Of a stretch of 55,075 nt of DNA, positions 35,912 through 46,806 are shown in pieces (position 1 is the stretch's first letter; every line of letters begins with the position of its first letter). Origin of the DNA: Thoreauomyces humboldtii (lineage: Eukaryota > Chytridiomycota > Chytridiomycetes > Spizellomycetales > Powellomycetaceae); assembly GCA_027596035.1 (NCBI GenBank), contig JADGJA010000053.1, positions 1-55,075 of the forward strand. Direction: 5' to 3'. Under the pieces are notes generated by a model, which made no database searches, was not told where the DNA came from, and saw nothing but the letters and a program-made list of their open reading frames with translations. A program made the translations under genes and the position numbers.

Positions 35912-36464
35912 GGTCGGGGGTGTGACGTCCTTGTGTCCTGTTTGCTTTTAGTCCTTTCGTTTCACGTCAGAGAATCGAGACGGAGAGCCGAAGAAAGACC
36001 AAGGGTCTGTAGATGTATGTGTGAATGAACTGCCAACAGATGCTGTATGCCCCCGTATAGCAGTGGGAAGGACGACGACGAAGCAGACGACAGGGGGACG
36101 AAAAAAGAAAGAGAAGAGGAAGAGACCAGGGAAGAGCGTTGGTTATCGACAGCTGAAGCCACTGTGTCCGACCGCACGGACACGCCAACTTCCCTTATCT
36201 CACTGATTGCGCATCCCCAACTCCCTGCAGTCACTCTGACCGTTGCGAGCTGCGTGGCCCGGTGGACAAACCGCTGGATCTCGCACCCCGAACGCCGGGA
36301 GATCATATTCGGCCGGTGTGCGCTAGAACAGCCGTAGATTGGGCGAACTTCACTCGGCCCAGAAGTGCTCAAGTCGATGGTCTTTGAACGGGCATATGCA
36401 AAGCTTGGGTCTAGTGTAGATCTACGCCATCGGATAATTGTACGCAGGCGTAACTAGCCGCCGT
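35912..36464. other. Intergenic, MRD1 upstream region
   Basis: Upstream of MRD1 and downstream of the FAHD1-type gene. No convincing coding frame. Confidence 0.45.
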
Positions 36465-37532
36465 TTAGACCCTTTCCACATCGATGGCCGGCAGCTTCTC
36501 CACCACGGGAACTTCGATGGTGATAAAGTCACCCTTCCCCGGGTTAGCCAGTCCAGCTGTCATCGTTTGTCCGGGGAGAACTCGGCCTACTCCCTCCGGC
36601 GTGCCTGAACCACCCATGGGAGACTGATCAATGTGACAAGTTACAGCGATCTGCGACAGATGTATAAGACGCTTACCGGTAAGGATGACATCCCCGCGCT
36701 CGAGCGTCATGATCTTGGAAATGTAGGAAATGAGAGTCGGAATCCTACGTGCGAGTTCGGGGTAAATTGTAAGTGTGCATGGAATCGGCGACGAAAAATC
36801 CATGGATGGCTCACGAGAAGATCATGTCCTTAGTGTTTCCCGATTGCTTTGTTTGCCCATCGAGCTGAGAACGATGGATTTGGTATTGACTTTCGTGTAA
36901 CCAGAAACGTCCATTGTCGTTGCCAGCAATGAACCCTTTACCTTCAACCAGATGTCCAAGTTAGCGGCGTCCGCGACCGCCTCCTTGGGCACAAATTCAC
37001 TGACGGGCGTGAACCCATCCATTCCCTTCGCAGTCGTCCAAGGCAAGCCTGCCTTCTTCGCCGAGCTCTGCAGGTCGCGTGCAGTCATATCTACCGCCAG
37101 ACAGTATCCGCCCACAAGCGCTTCGGCATCCGCAGGCGACACGTCAGTTCCCGTACCGTTGATGACCACTCCGAGCTCGATTTCGTAGCTTTCAGATAAG
37201 TAAAAAAGCCAGGTAAGTAAGTTTGACCAACTGAGGAGCCGGGGCGGAAAAGCAGACGCGCGTACTGCATGTCATGGTGTGCCAAGGCTCGGAACGGCGT
37301 GGGAGCTTGCAGGTACGACGTAGTGGGCTTGAGGAAGAGAAGGGGATACTTTGGCAAGGGGTTTGAAAGTTCTGCGGCGTGGGCTCTGCAGGTGAATGAA
37401 ATACATCAGCGGACTTTCCAGAGGTCGGGGGATGATTGGACCTGCAAGACCTTACGCGTAGTTTCTGCCCACTGCCACGATCTTGCGACCAAACTTTGTA
37501 AAGTCTTTGAGGAGAGGCGCTGTGGTGGCCAT
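36465..37532 (-). CDS. Fumarylacetoacetate hydrolase-domain protein, FAHD1 type
   Basis: FAHD1 proteins cleave acylpyruvates and decarboxylate oxaloacetate, usually in mitochondria. Six exons join in phase (complement of 36465-36604, 36677-36744, 36815-36864, 36942-37188, 37266-37385, 37456-37532) to 233 residues, the family length. Visible marks are KIVAVGRNYAAHAAEL, PLLFLKPTTSYL, HHDMHYEIELGVVI with the metal-binding Glu pair, GYCLAVDMTARDLQ, GNTKDMIFSIPTLISYIS and VILTGTPEGVG. No clear presequence is visible, so localisation is open. It is divergent to the myosin gene. Confidence 0.93.
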
Positions 37533-37890
37533 GGTCCTGGCTATTGTTCTCGTCGGTCAAGTTGTAGAAGATATACACAGGTGTTGGGGGGTTCGACGAC
37601 CAGCCAAGAGGGATGCTGACGCTTGCTGGGTGAACGGGACAAAGGGGATGAGTCACCGTAAAACTCCCCGCCCTCGTCGCCACCTCTGTACTTTACACTT
37701 TGCCGTCGCTTCTGTCGATCCTTCGATCCCAAGGCCTCCATTTAGCCACAGCCAGGAAGGCTTCACAGAAAGAAATGTCCGGGCGGTGGAAACGAGAAAG
37801 CGGATTCGCTTGCATACCATGCCTCCTCCTTGAGGGTTGCGTTCGGCTTACTGCTTCATCCTCGCCAAAACTACCGAATCCACTGCAACA
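37533..37890. promoter_or_regulatory. Shared divergent promoter, FAHD1-type gene and myosin
   Basis: 358 bp between divergent start codons; no distinct motif. Confidence 0.4.
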
Positions 37891-40800
37891 ATGAATTCCG
37901 GACAGCCAGGTGTTGCGGACTTTGTCCTCGCGACGGATCTGTCCGAGGAGACTATCGTCGACAATCTCAGAGTTCGTTTCGATGCTGATGTCGTCTACGT
38001 AAGGAGCTTGCCATGTTCTCTACCCATCCGAAAACGTTTCCGCAACCACTACTGAAAACTCATTTCTTTTTCATAGACTTTCATTGGGTCGGTCATTGTG
38101 GCTATCAACCCCTATAAGCCTCTCAACATATACAAGCCCTCAGACATCACTCGATATCGCGGGAGCAACATGTTCGAGCTGCCACCTCATATGTAGGGCC
38201 AGAAGCTGTCCACTTATGTCGAGCTAATTCGAGCTAACGAGCTAATGTCGAGCTAATGTCCACGAAATCGATACTTCATCCAATCTCAGATACTCCGTCG
38301 CCGAAGCCGCATACAAATCTCTTCTCTCTCACACACGAGATCAGTGCGTTCTGATCACGGGAGAAAGTGGGGCAGGCAAGACTGAAGCCAGCAAGATTCT
38401 CCTCGGATACGTCGCGGGCTCGGGAGCCGGGGCCGCCGTTCGAGAGCGCCTGGTGGCCGCCAGTCCATGTCTGGAAGCCTTCGGCAATGCAACGACCATT
38501 CGAAACGACAACTCGTCCCGATTCGGAAAGTACATGGAGCTCGAGTTCGACTTCCGCGGAACGCCCGTCGGAGGAAGGATCACGAGTTACCTCCTGGAGA
38601 AGTCGAGAGTGACGCAACATAGTCAGAACGAACGATCGTTCCATGTCTTCTACCAGCTCTTGGCTGGAGCACCGGACTCCCAGCTTTCGTCTCTCGGATT
38701 ACAACGCAACCCGAGCCACTACGCGTATCTCCGTGGTGCGACGGGGAACTCGGCACACGATGCGGCGGAACATGCGTCCGTGAAGGCCGCGTTCGAGCAC
38801 GTCGGAGTGGACAGCGACACGGTCGCGAGATGGATGGACGTCGTCGCCGCTGTCCTGCATCTAGGAAACGTGAGATTCGACAGCGTGGGCGAAGTCGATG
38901 ACAGCGCAGGAGCGGTGGAAAGAACAGAGGTGGTCGGAGAACTTGAACTGACGGGAACCGCCGAACTCCTCGGTCTTGGGATGGAGGCTTTGGAGAAAGT
39001 TCTGACCACTAGATCGGTCTTTGATTCCGCGAAGAAGGACAGGATCGTGGTTCCTTTGAACCCTGTGCAAGTAAGCTTGCGCTTTGGTTACGAGTGTGTC
39101 GTATCGCGTACTGATTGCTTGATTCCTGCCAGGCTGCCCAAACTCGAGATGCTTTGGCGAAAACACTGTACGGGCGTCTCTTCTCGCATGTGGTGGCATC
39201 TCTCAACGCTTGCATCTCTGCGCAAGCTGGGAAGACTCCATTCAGCGTTCTTGGGGTATTGGACATTTTCGGTTTCGAGGTTATGGAGGTACTATCTGTC
39301 TGTGTACGTTAACTTGACTTTCAACTCATCTATCTATGAACGCCCATGCTTCAGCATAATGGATTCGAGCAGCTTTGTATCAACTACTGTAACGAGAAGC
39401 TACAGCAACTGTTCATCGAGTTGACTTTGAAGGCCGAACAAGTGGAATACGAAAAAGAAGGGATTGAGTGGACCGAAATCCCATACTTCAACAACGAGAC
39501 CATCTGCGAGCTGATCGAAGCCAAACCCCTCGGTCTAATCGCTCTCCTAGACGAAGAATCCAAGATGGTCGGCACGCCCACCGCCACATCCCTGCTCCGG
39601 AAGTTTGACATCCACCTCTCCAACCATCCCCACTACGAGTCCCGATCCAAACAATCCCGTTTCAAGTCCTCCGCGAACCTCACGGGCTCGAGCTCCAACC
39701 TCCTCGAGCGAGCTTCGTCCTCCAACGCGCTCGAACGAGCCGGTTCGTCGACGGCTCTGGCCGCGAAGCGCATGTTGACGCATAACGAGTTCATGCTGAA
39801 GCATTTCGCCGCGGACGTCGTTTACGAGACCGCCGGGTTCTTGGAGACGAACAGGGACGAGTTGCACCAGGACGTGGCGGCTGCGATGGGACGAAGTAGC
39901 CATGCGGTCGTCAAGAAGTTGTTCGCGGTCGTGGAGCGTGATCCTGACGCGAAAGGCAAAAGGACGGATGGGGAGACACTTGCCAGTCAGTTCAAGAAGT
40001 CGCTTGCCGGGTTGGTCCAGAATCTCATGAAGAAAAACCCCCACTACATCCGATGTGTGAAGCCAAATGGAAACAAGGAGCCTGGGGTGTTTGATTGGGA
40101 GATCGTGAGGCATCAGTGTCGATACCTTGGGTGAGTTGTCCCTTCACGGCGGACCTTCCCTTTCGAATCCCGCTGATGTCTCTTAGACTACGGGAGAGCA
40201 TTCTCGTACGCCGCGCCGGCTTCTGCTATCGTGCACCATTTGCAAAGTTCCTCTCGAGGTACAAGATGTTAGGTCCGGACCGAAGTTCTACCGAGGCCGG
40301 CACGTGGCCCAACCAGGCACCTGGACATTCTGCTAGGGACGGACTGATTCAGGTGCTCGAGGAGTCTGGCGTGCACCCTGATGAGTACAGGCTAGGGAAA
40401 ACGAAAGTATTTCTTCGACATCCCAACACGCTCGTTCGACTGGAAGCCAACCGGATGCAGTGCACCGAGGCCCTCGCCACATTGCTCAAGGCAGTCTGGA
40501 AGGGGAAACGGGTTAGACAGCGGTATCTGTTGCAGAGCAAAGGAATCGTGGCGATCCAAGCTCGCGTCAGGACACGGCAGGTACGTGGAAAGTGTTACCC
40601 TGGATGGCTTCAGACCTGATTACGCACAATTCAACTGTTTCCCAACAAGGCCGTGGCCCGTCTCGCAAAAGCCCGACACGCAGCAAAGACCATCCAACGG
40701 CACGTCCGCGGCTACCTCGCACGAAGATCCTACCGAACCCTTCGACGTCGTCTCCCAAAGTTCGCCGCCATGGTCATACAACACGTGTGGCGTCGTCACG

Positions 40801-41830
40801 CAGGACGGACCTACCTCCTCGCCACTTCGACGGCCATCCGAACCGCGTCTCCGCATTGGAGAGCAATAATATGGCCCGCACCACCGCCTCGATCGGCCGT
40901 CGCTCGGACGACCCTGCAAACGTGCGTGAAAAAATCGTGGACGAAACGGTACAGGGACACGTTAGCGCCCGAGCGGAAAACGGCCCTCCTTTGGAAAACT
41001 GCGGCATTGGACGGGTTCGGGAGGAAGAGGGGGGCAGTGGAAGCTGCTATGGGAAGAGAGTTCGGGAAAGACAGGTTCGGGTTGGCGGATGGAATCGTCA
41101 AGAGCAAGTCCGTCGCAGGTAAAACGGCAACTCGATTCCCGGCCTTTCCCACGGTTCGACAGATCTTCCCAATTGACTTTTCTGTCATGTAATCTAGATC
41201 CACTCCTGCTAGCGTTCCCCGGGACGAAACATCATCGTTCTAATCCCTCCAAAACCGTATCAAGAACCATAGCCTTGACAACAACGACCCTGCATCTACT
41301 GGACGCGAAGGGGACCTCTTCAACTTCCATACGGCTGTCGGATTTAACGGCCCTCAGCATTTCGGACGCCGAGGACGGGATCCTCGTCGTCCACTGCCCA
41401 GGCAGCAAGGGTTCCAAGGAGAAAGGTGACTGGATCGTCGGATGCGGAGACTGCGGAACCTCCGTGGAACTCGCCAGTCGGATCATGGTGTTGAGCAAGG
41501 AAGCGGGGACGTCACTGGAAGTGAACGTGGGACCACGGTATGCTTATCACTTTGCTCGGGTTACTCCTAGCAAGATGGCCTGCAGCAGTCCCAGTGACTG
41601 ACCAGATGATCGATCTGCGATTTGCAACGAATAGGTTGTCGGCAAAGTTCGCCGACGGACATACCATGGTCCTTCTGTTCTCCACTATCACTGCCCCACC
41701 GGCTCTTCCCTCTGCCTCACGTTCCCCTCAAAGCTCACCAGTATCACCTATGATCCGGAAATCGAAGGGCGACACGTGGACGGTGATCTCCGTCAACAGC
41801 GGTCCATCGTCGATCCGAGCATCTGGCTAA
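37891..41830 (+). CDS. Class I myosin heavy chain, IQ neck and TH1 tail
   Basis: An actin-based motor that links membranes to the cytoskeleton. Exons 37891-37998, 38077-38192, 38290-39070, 39133-39288, 39355-40130, 40187-40580, 40650-41118 and 41198-~41525 join in phase; the last junction is unresolved, the usable acceptor before 41607 calling for a GTGAAC or GTGGGA donor. About 1110 residues. The motor has GESGAGKT at 99-106, NSSRFGKYME, DIFGFEVME and HYIRCVKPNG. Residue -16 from DALAK, the TEDS site, is Asp, so no phosphorylation switch is expected. A Ser/Leu-rich insert of ~35 residues (SSNLLERASSS) lies before EFMLKHFAADV. Three or four IQ motifs follow, then a basic TH1 membrane-binding tail (TIALTTTTLHLLDAKG). 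Unlike Myo3/Myo5 of yeast there is no SH3 or acidic tail. Confidence 0.9.
38218..38258 (+). repeat. Four copies of a GAGCTAA word inside myosin intron 2
   Basis: The 97-nt intron 38193-38289, the longest of this gene's resolved introns, contains four closely spaced CGAGCTAA(T/C) units. Each contains CTAAT or CTAAC, which resembles a branch site. Confidence 0.7.
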
Positions 41831-42242
41831 AACCAGCCTTGCGTGACGTTTCCGCCCTGATACGATTGATCACGAACTTTCCTGCCTTTGACACTGTCCC
41901 TCCACATAGGCTTTAAGAGACACTTCTAACGTAGTAATAGATGTTGACCAACATATGCTGTAGTAGCAGTGAGAAAAAAGACCAAACCTACAAATTGTAG
42001 ATTGGCTTTTCGGCTTCCCTCTCTTTCCAGATGCATCCCCTCAGATGCATCAGAGACGTCTCGGAGCCACTGTCGTTGCATGGACGAGATGAAAGGGATT
42101 GACATGGAATAACAAGTACCAAGGTATCATACATTTTATTGTTGTGGCCAAAAACATCACCGAAGCCACAGAAGCCACAGAAGAGCTTTCAGATCGATTA
42201 AACAAGGAAAAAAAGGAAATCCAAGACAGACAGGAGATTCCA
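41831..42242. other. Convergent 3' spacer
   Basis: About 400 bp between the myosin and phospholipase stop codons, moderately AT-rich, no frame of interest. A CAGAAGCCACAGAAGC-type short duplication occurs near 42166-42185. Confidence 0.4.
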
Positions 42243-44227
42243 TCAAATCAGCAAGAAAGCGACCAGTACAGCGCTGGCGAGGACCGCGGCGCGACCGCCG
42301 ACCCTGTTCGTAACCGCAGCGTTCTCGAACAACGACAACGGGATGCCGGAGCTGATGAGCGGGGGAGGAAAACTCACTCCGTTGTAATTCTTGGTGGCAG
42401 GCACGCCGACCCATCCTGGCTCACCCTCGGTGGACCCGTTCCAGCACCACGAGCTCAAGCACGTCTGACACTTTGAGCTCTGAGCGAGCAACGCCGTGTT
42501 GTTCCTGAAGGAGGGCGCCAAGAGAGCGCAAGCAAAGCAGGTGGCAGCGTCCGCGCTCGACAGACCTCCCGACACGGCGGCGGGGGCACCGTCGAAGAAG
42601 GCCGTGGTCTCGGCGGCCGTGAAGTCGAACGTGTAGGTCGTGAGGTTGGCGCCGGGAGCCGAGTTGGGCACGTAGATGATGACGGGTCCCTTGTACGTGT
42701 CTGAAGCGTTGACGGCGGCACCGCACCCGAACACCGCAACCCGCGTGTTCAGGCCTTGCGCGACGAAAGCATCGGGTGTTTTCGGTACAGGTGGGAAACT
42801 GTCGACAGGGTCGTCCATCCAGACCGAGTATTGGGCAGAGACGATGATGGAAGTGGCGTTTGGGTAGTTGTACGTGGTGTCGGCAGAGCCGTCCACCGCG
42901 ATAACTACATCACTTCTGGCAAGCATTGGGCGGAGGGGAATATTCTGCCCACCCTCGCCTCCGTCAACAAGCCTGATGGTAGAGGCGGAAGAGATTGAGG
43001 CATTGACGGCGGGAAGAGCAGCAAAAGGATTCGGGAACTCGGCGGTGTCCTCTCCGGCTCCGGTGATCTTCTTTGCTAAATCCGAGATAAGAGTGAACGC
43101 ACTCGAATCGGTTGCGAGAGCGGCCAGAGGGATGTTAAAAAGAGAGGAAGATGCTCCTGAAAGGAAAGCAGTCTGATCCAAGTTGGTCGTGCAGGTTCTG
43201 TGGGCAGGGAATCAGTGATAGGGAATGCGATAGAGACGAGGTCAGCAGTCACTTACGATTGGGTTGGACTTCCGATAGACATGTTCGTTCCGAGATACGC
43301 CGTCTGAATGAAGGACCGGACAGCATTGTTGGCGGAACCGACCTCGAAAGGGCTAATTTCCCAAACATTGGACAAGACAGACACCTGGGTCTCGCCCGCG
43401 CTCCTTTGACAGGTCGTCAGGAAGGGCAACGGTACCGAAGCATTGGCGACTGGGACCGTGTTGGCGATCTGCGAGAACGGCGGGGTGAAGGCGGACGTGC
43501 TGTCGTTTCCGGCCGAGGCAACGTTCGGTGGAAGATGCGCGGCGATCAAGCCGGCCCAGAAGTCGGTCAAACCGACAGGGTATCCGGCATTGTCCTTGGC
43601 CTCTACTCCGTCTAGTACGTTTTTGTAGAACCCGATACTGTCGACGAACCGGTGGATGGTCGAGTCCCCAATGTCACCGTCAGGGGTGAGAAGGTCAAAC
43701 TGGGGATCCCACGTGTTCAGCAACGTAAGATTGGTCATTGCGGGAAAGTCATTCAGATACATCAATGATACGAGCCAGGAGCCTCCGCTAAGGCCTGCAA
43801 AGTACGTGGCGAGTTGCAGAACGCCCGCATGAACCGGTGCTGGAGTGATCCTGGAGTCGAGCTGACTAAGGACGGATGCGCCGTAGGTCATGGCTCGCAG
43901 ACCACCGCCGCTGACCGCAAGGGAGACGCGAGGAGGCACAAATCCAGCGGGAGCCGATCCAGATGTCCATACCCCGGTTCCATTGAGATACGAGGTCCAC
44001 AATGGTGAAGTGACAGCATCCCGCTTGGCGATCCACGCCTGTTCCGCGGCGGAGAGTTGAAGTACGCTTGATGCATTGGTACTGCGGATGAGGGGAGTAG
44101 AGGGACAAGCACGAGATGTGGGAGCGTAGGACGAAGGAATGGTAAACGCTGGATCGATTGCAGAACCTAGCACGGCCAGGTCAAGCAACACGAGCGTTAG
44201 CGTTGCGAGGTTTGGCACCGAAAACAT
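42243..44227 (-). CDS. PLB1: Secreted phospholipase B / lysophospholipase
   Basis: Fungal phospholipase B removes fatty acids from phospholipids and lysophospholipids at the cell surface or outside the cell. Two exons (complement of 42243-43197, 43257-44227) give 641 residues, the usual length. A signal peptide covers about 1-22 (LTLVLLDLAVLGSA). The PLA2_B catalytic domain shows SGGGLRAM, the nucleophile elbow GLSGGSWLV, and RLVDGGEGGQNIPL with the catalytic Asp. Paired Cys residues cluster near the C-terminus (CFAC, CQTCLSSWCWNG). The last ~18 residues are hydrophobic (AAVLASAVLVAFLLI) and end the protein, which fits a GPI-anchor signal. Many N-glycosylation sequons. The gene sits at the edge of the gene-poor region. 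Confidence 0.94.
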
Positions 44228-45391
44228 GATTAATTAGGGCCAATGGCAGATCCAAGATATCAAGGGTGTGGGCGAAGAGAGTTATGAGGAAGCGTTCTCG
44301 TATGAGTTTGGGAGGGAGAGCGTAAGGTCCGAGCGAATAAATAAGGGGGGGATCGCAGATCAACTTGGCCTGGACTCGGCCCGATGAGGCGATGCCGTGG
44401 GGGGGAGACCTTTCGGATAGAACGGGGCGGAGGCGGGACAGTTTGCTCTCAGATAGATGGCTCTGATGGGACTTGGACTCGCTGAGGAGGATGCTGAGTC
44501 TTTGACTATAGAATATGTTTGTTTAATCATAGGACCATCGTCATCGATCGTTCATAAGGGGATTGATTGTGTGAAAAGCCGAAAAAGCCGAGGAGAGAGA
44601 ACTCAGTAGCTTCGACGCGTTTCCCTCGGGAAATGCCGAGACCTCTCCAGCAGCGAGGAACAAACATTCACAAACGACACAGACACGCTGAGATGAGGAT
44701 TGGCTGGCAAGACATTTTTTCCCGCGCGCAGTGCGGCACGCGTTCCTGAGCGATGACGCACGTGTGTGGGTGGCTGTAAACCTTCCCTAGGGGAAACCCG
44801 TTGCAAACTGCAACGAAGGGAACAAAATGATGCAAGAAAGCGGAATCCCCCTGCAGGATACCGCCCGCCATGTTCCCTGGCACCCTGATAATTTTGCACC
44901 ATGTTCCTTGGGCCCCCAGTATAGGAGGACGGGAGAACAATTGTATTCCGGCACTGCGTGCATCCGTGTTTCTCGCAACCATGCCATCAGCCAGGCCCTA
45001 ATATAACTCAGCGCGGAAGGTGGACTGGTGGAACCTCAGGTAAGTGAGCATCTGCTGATCCGCACTTGCCCACCAATCCACTTCCAACTGCTGTGGTAAC
45101 CGGCCGGCCAGCAACAGAGTTTGTGAGCCTTCTTCTCTTGCGCATGCGTGTCTCCTTCTGTGTTCTTGTCCAACGCTGGTTTGCTGTCTCTTCTTGAGAC
45201 TTCTGAAAAAGAACTTGATGTTTCAATTTCACTCCAGAAAAGAGCATGCCAACCCTTTCTATTGAGATCCTGCGGGTAAAATTCGCTTTTTGAAGGTCCT
45301 ATTCAGGGAAATTCAGTTCGCTCTTTGCTCTTTTCTTAATTGCAAATCCTAAGTTAATTAGCTTAGGAATGGCATTTCCAACCTTGGTTCC

Positions 45392-45424
45392 CCTTCGCAC
45401 ATTTCGCACATTTCGCACATTTCG
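45392..45424. repeat. Nine-base tandem repeat, TTCGCACAT
   Basis: Three full copies of TTCGCACAT and a partial fourth in a row. Confidence 0.8.
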
Positions 45425-45496
45425 ACAGGGGTACAGGACGATTTACTTAGGAGCGCACCTCACATTTTTTGGACATTTTCTTAGGGAAGTGTAAGT

Positions 45497-45516
45497 AAAA
45501 AAATTCGAATTTTTTT
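45497..45516. repeat. Perfect 20-base AT-rich palindrome
   Basis: Seven A, TTCGAA, seven T: fully self-complementary. It could extrude as a cruciform or end transcription; no gene ends here. Confidence 0.7.
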
Positions 45517-45660
45517 GGACAGCGGAACAAAAATCTGTGAAATCACCTATGTGTCATCGACGCGGATGCGTGTCAGGCTGGACATACTCTGTACCAGTAA
45601 GAGTAGAGATTAAGGAGCTAAAGTCCCCTCGTTGCCCAGTCCCACAGGGAGCTTTCGAGG

Positions 45661-45897
45661 CTAAAGGATACATGTACGTAGGTCGGCGAGCGCTTTAGGA
45701 GTCCCGTAAGCGTCCCAAGGGATGACCCTGCGACAGTAAAGCGGTAGTCTCGCTTGCATTCGTTGAACCCGTAATGCCAAGGGTCGTGACATATCCTTTG
45801 GCCGTTCCCAAGATGCTGAAAAGTCGGTTTCGTCGAGAATGTCTTCTTCGGGAAGCTGAACTACGACGGCTCCGCTCGTACTACAATGCTCGCTCAT
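45661..45897 (-). other. Candidate downstream exon or small ORF
   Basis: An open frame beginning MSEHCSTSGAVVVQLPEED, preceded in frame by more codons back to a CGTCTCAG acceptor near 45940. The codon use looks protein-like (LPEEDILDETDFSASWERP). It may be a 3' exon of the chromodomain gene upstream, but the phase does not fit the only good donor there. Unrecognised on its own. Confidence 0.3.
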
Positions 45898-45989
45898 GGA
45901 ACCCCCAGCGGCTTCAATAAAACCGAGAACCGCTTCATCGCCTGAGACGCAGAAAGCATCAGCATGGACATCGTTGCACCTACCTCAGC

Positions 45990-46613
45990 TCAAATTTTGG
46001 TGCGCACCTTGAGCGGACAATTTCGATATATGGCTTCCTGAGCACATATTCTGAGCGATCCATCCGACAACCGGACTCGGAAGAACCCATCCTCATAGTC
46101 CTCAATCTCATGCACGAGGTTCTCCCATTCACCGCTAGCCGCCGGTTCCAACTCCCGCTCATCGTCCGAACCGTTCATCGGCGATGGCGGCCGGCCGCGA
46201 TGTGCAGTGGTGGTAGATTTCAACTCCCGAGTGTGACTGACGGTACATGCAGGTCGGGGGCTTCTCGAGTCTCGCCAGAACCGCTTCAGCGCCAGTATGC
46301 ACTGGACGAGAATGGGCCAACGTGTCAACAGGAAAAAGTACTCGGGCTAATCGAGAAAGGGGCGGCGCACACACCGTTGCGACGTTTTCGTAGCCTTCCC
46401 AGGTGTCGTCGTGGGATGAGCAACCTTTCCACCGGATGTGATACTCGGGTCTTGCCTGTCGCATACGGAACCCGATGATCCTTTCCACCTCGTACTCCGG
46501 GCCAAGGTCCTCATCCTCGGCGCCTTCGGCTACCTCAACGAGGTCCACAAGTTCCTCGACCTCTTCTAGAAATCTTCGGCGGTGCTGATGATGCTCGAGC
46601 CTGCCGAGGACAG
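45990..46613 (-). CDS. Chromodomain protein with probable chromo-shadow domain (HP1-like), ends unresolved
   Basis: HP1 proteins bind methylated H3K9 through the chromodomain and dimerise through the chromo-shadow domain. A 73-nt intron (46302-46374) joins in phase. An acidic lead (EEVEELVDLVEVAEGAEDED) is followed by the chromodomain, PEYEVERIIGFRMR, PEYHIRWKGC and DDTWEGYENV. After the junction comes LKRFWRDS, a short Pro/Ser linker, then WENLVHEIED and YRNCPLK, which match the start and end of a chromo-shadow domain. Of the three aromatic cage residues, Tyr and Trp are present but the third, in WKG(Y), is Cys. The N-terminus is unclear: a protein-like start at MPATFNLADLLNARK lies in another frame and needs a weak GTCCCT donor to reach the acidic lead. 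The 3' end may continue into a further exon. Confidence 0.65.
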
Positions 46614-46806
46614 GGACTGATCTTTTCGAGCATTGAGGAGGTCGGCGAGGTTGAATGTTGCTGGCATTGGAACATGAGAGAGTTCTTGGGGGAAACGTGG
46701 TTCGTCTCCAGAGTGGGGCGACGTTCCCATGTCCATGAGCTTCGGACACCCTCTTGACAGCCCACCCGATATCGACCCAATGTTGAACCGGCATGGAAAC
46801 CGGCAA

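Larger units (their letters stand above)
44228..45660. other. Gene-poor, partly AT-rich stretch
   Basis: No convincing gene. It contains the phospholipase upstream region, with a TTATTTATT word on the minus strand near 44333-44342, then an AT-rich zone at about 45230-45560 holding short direct repeats, repeated CTTAGG words and a perfect palindrome. Confidence 0.5.
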
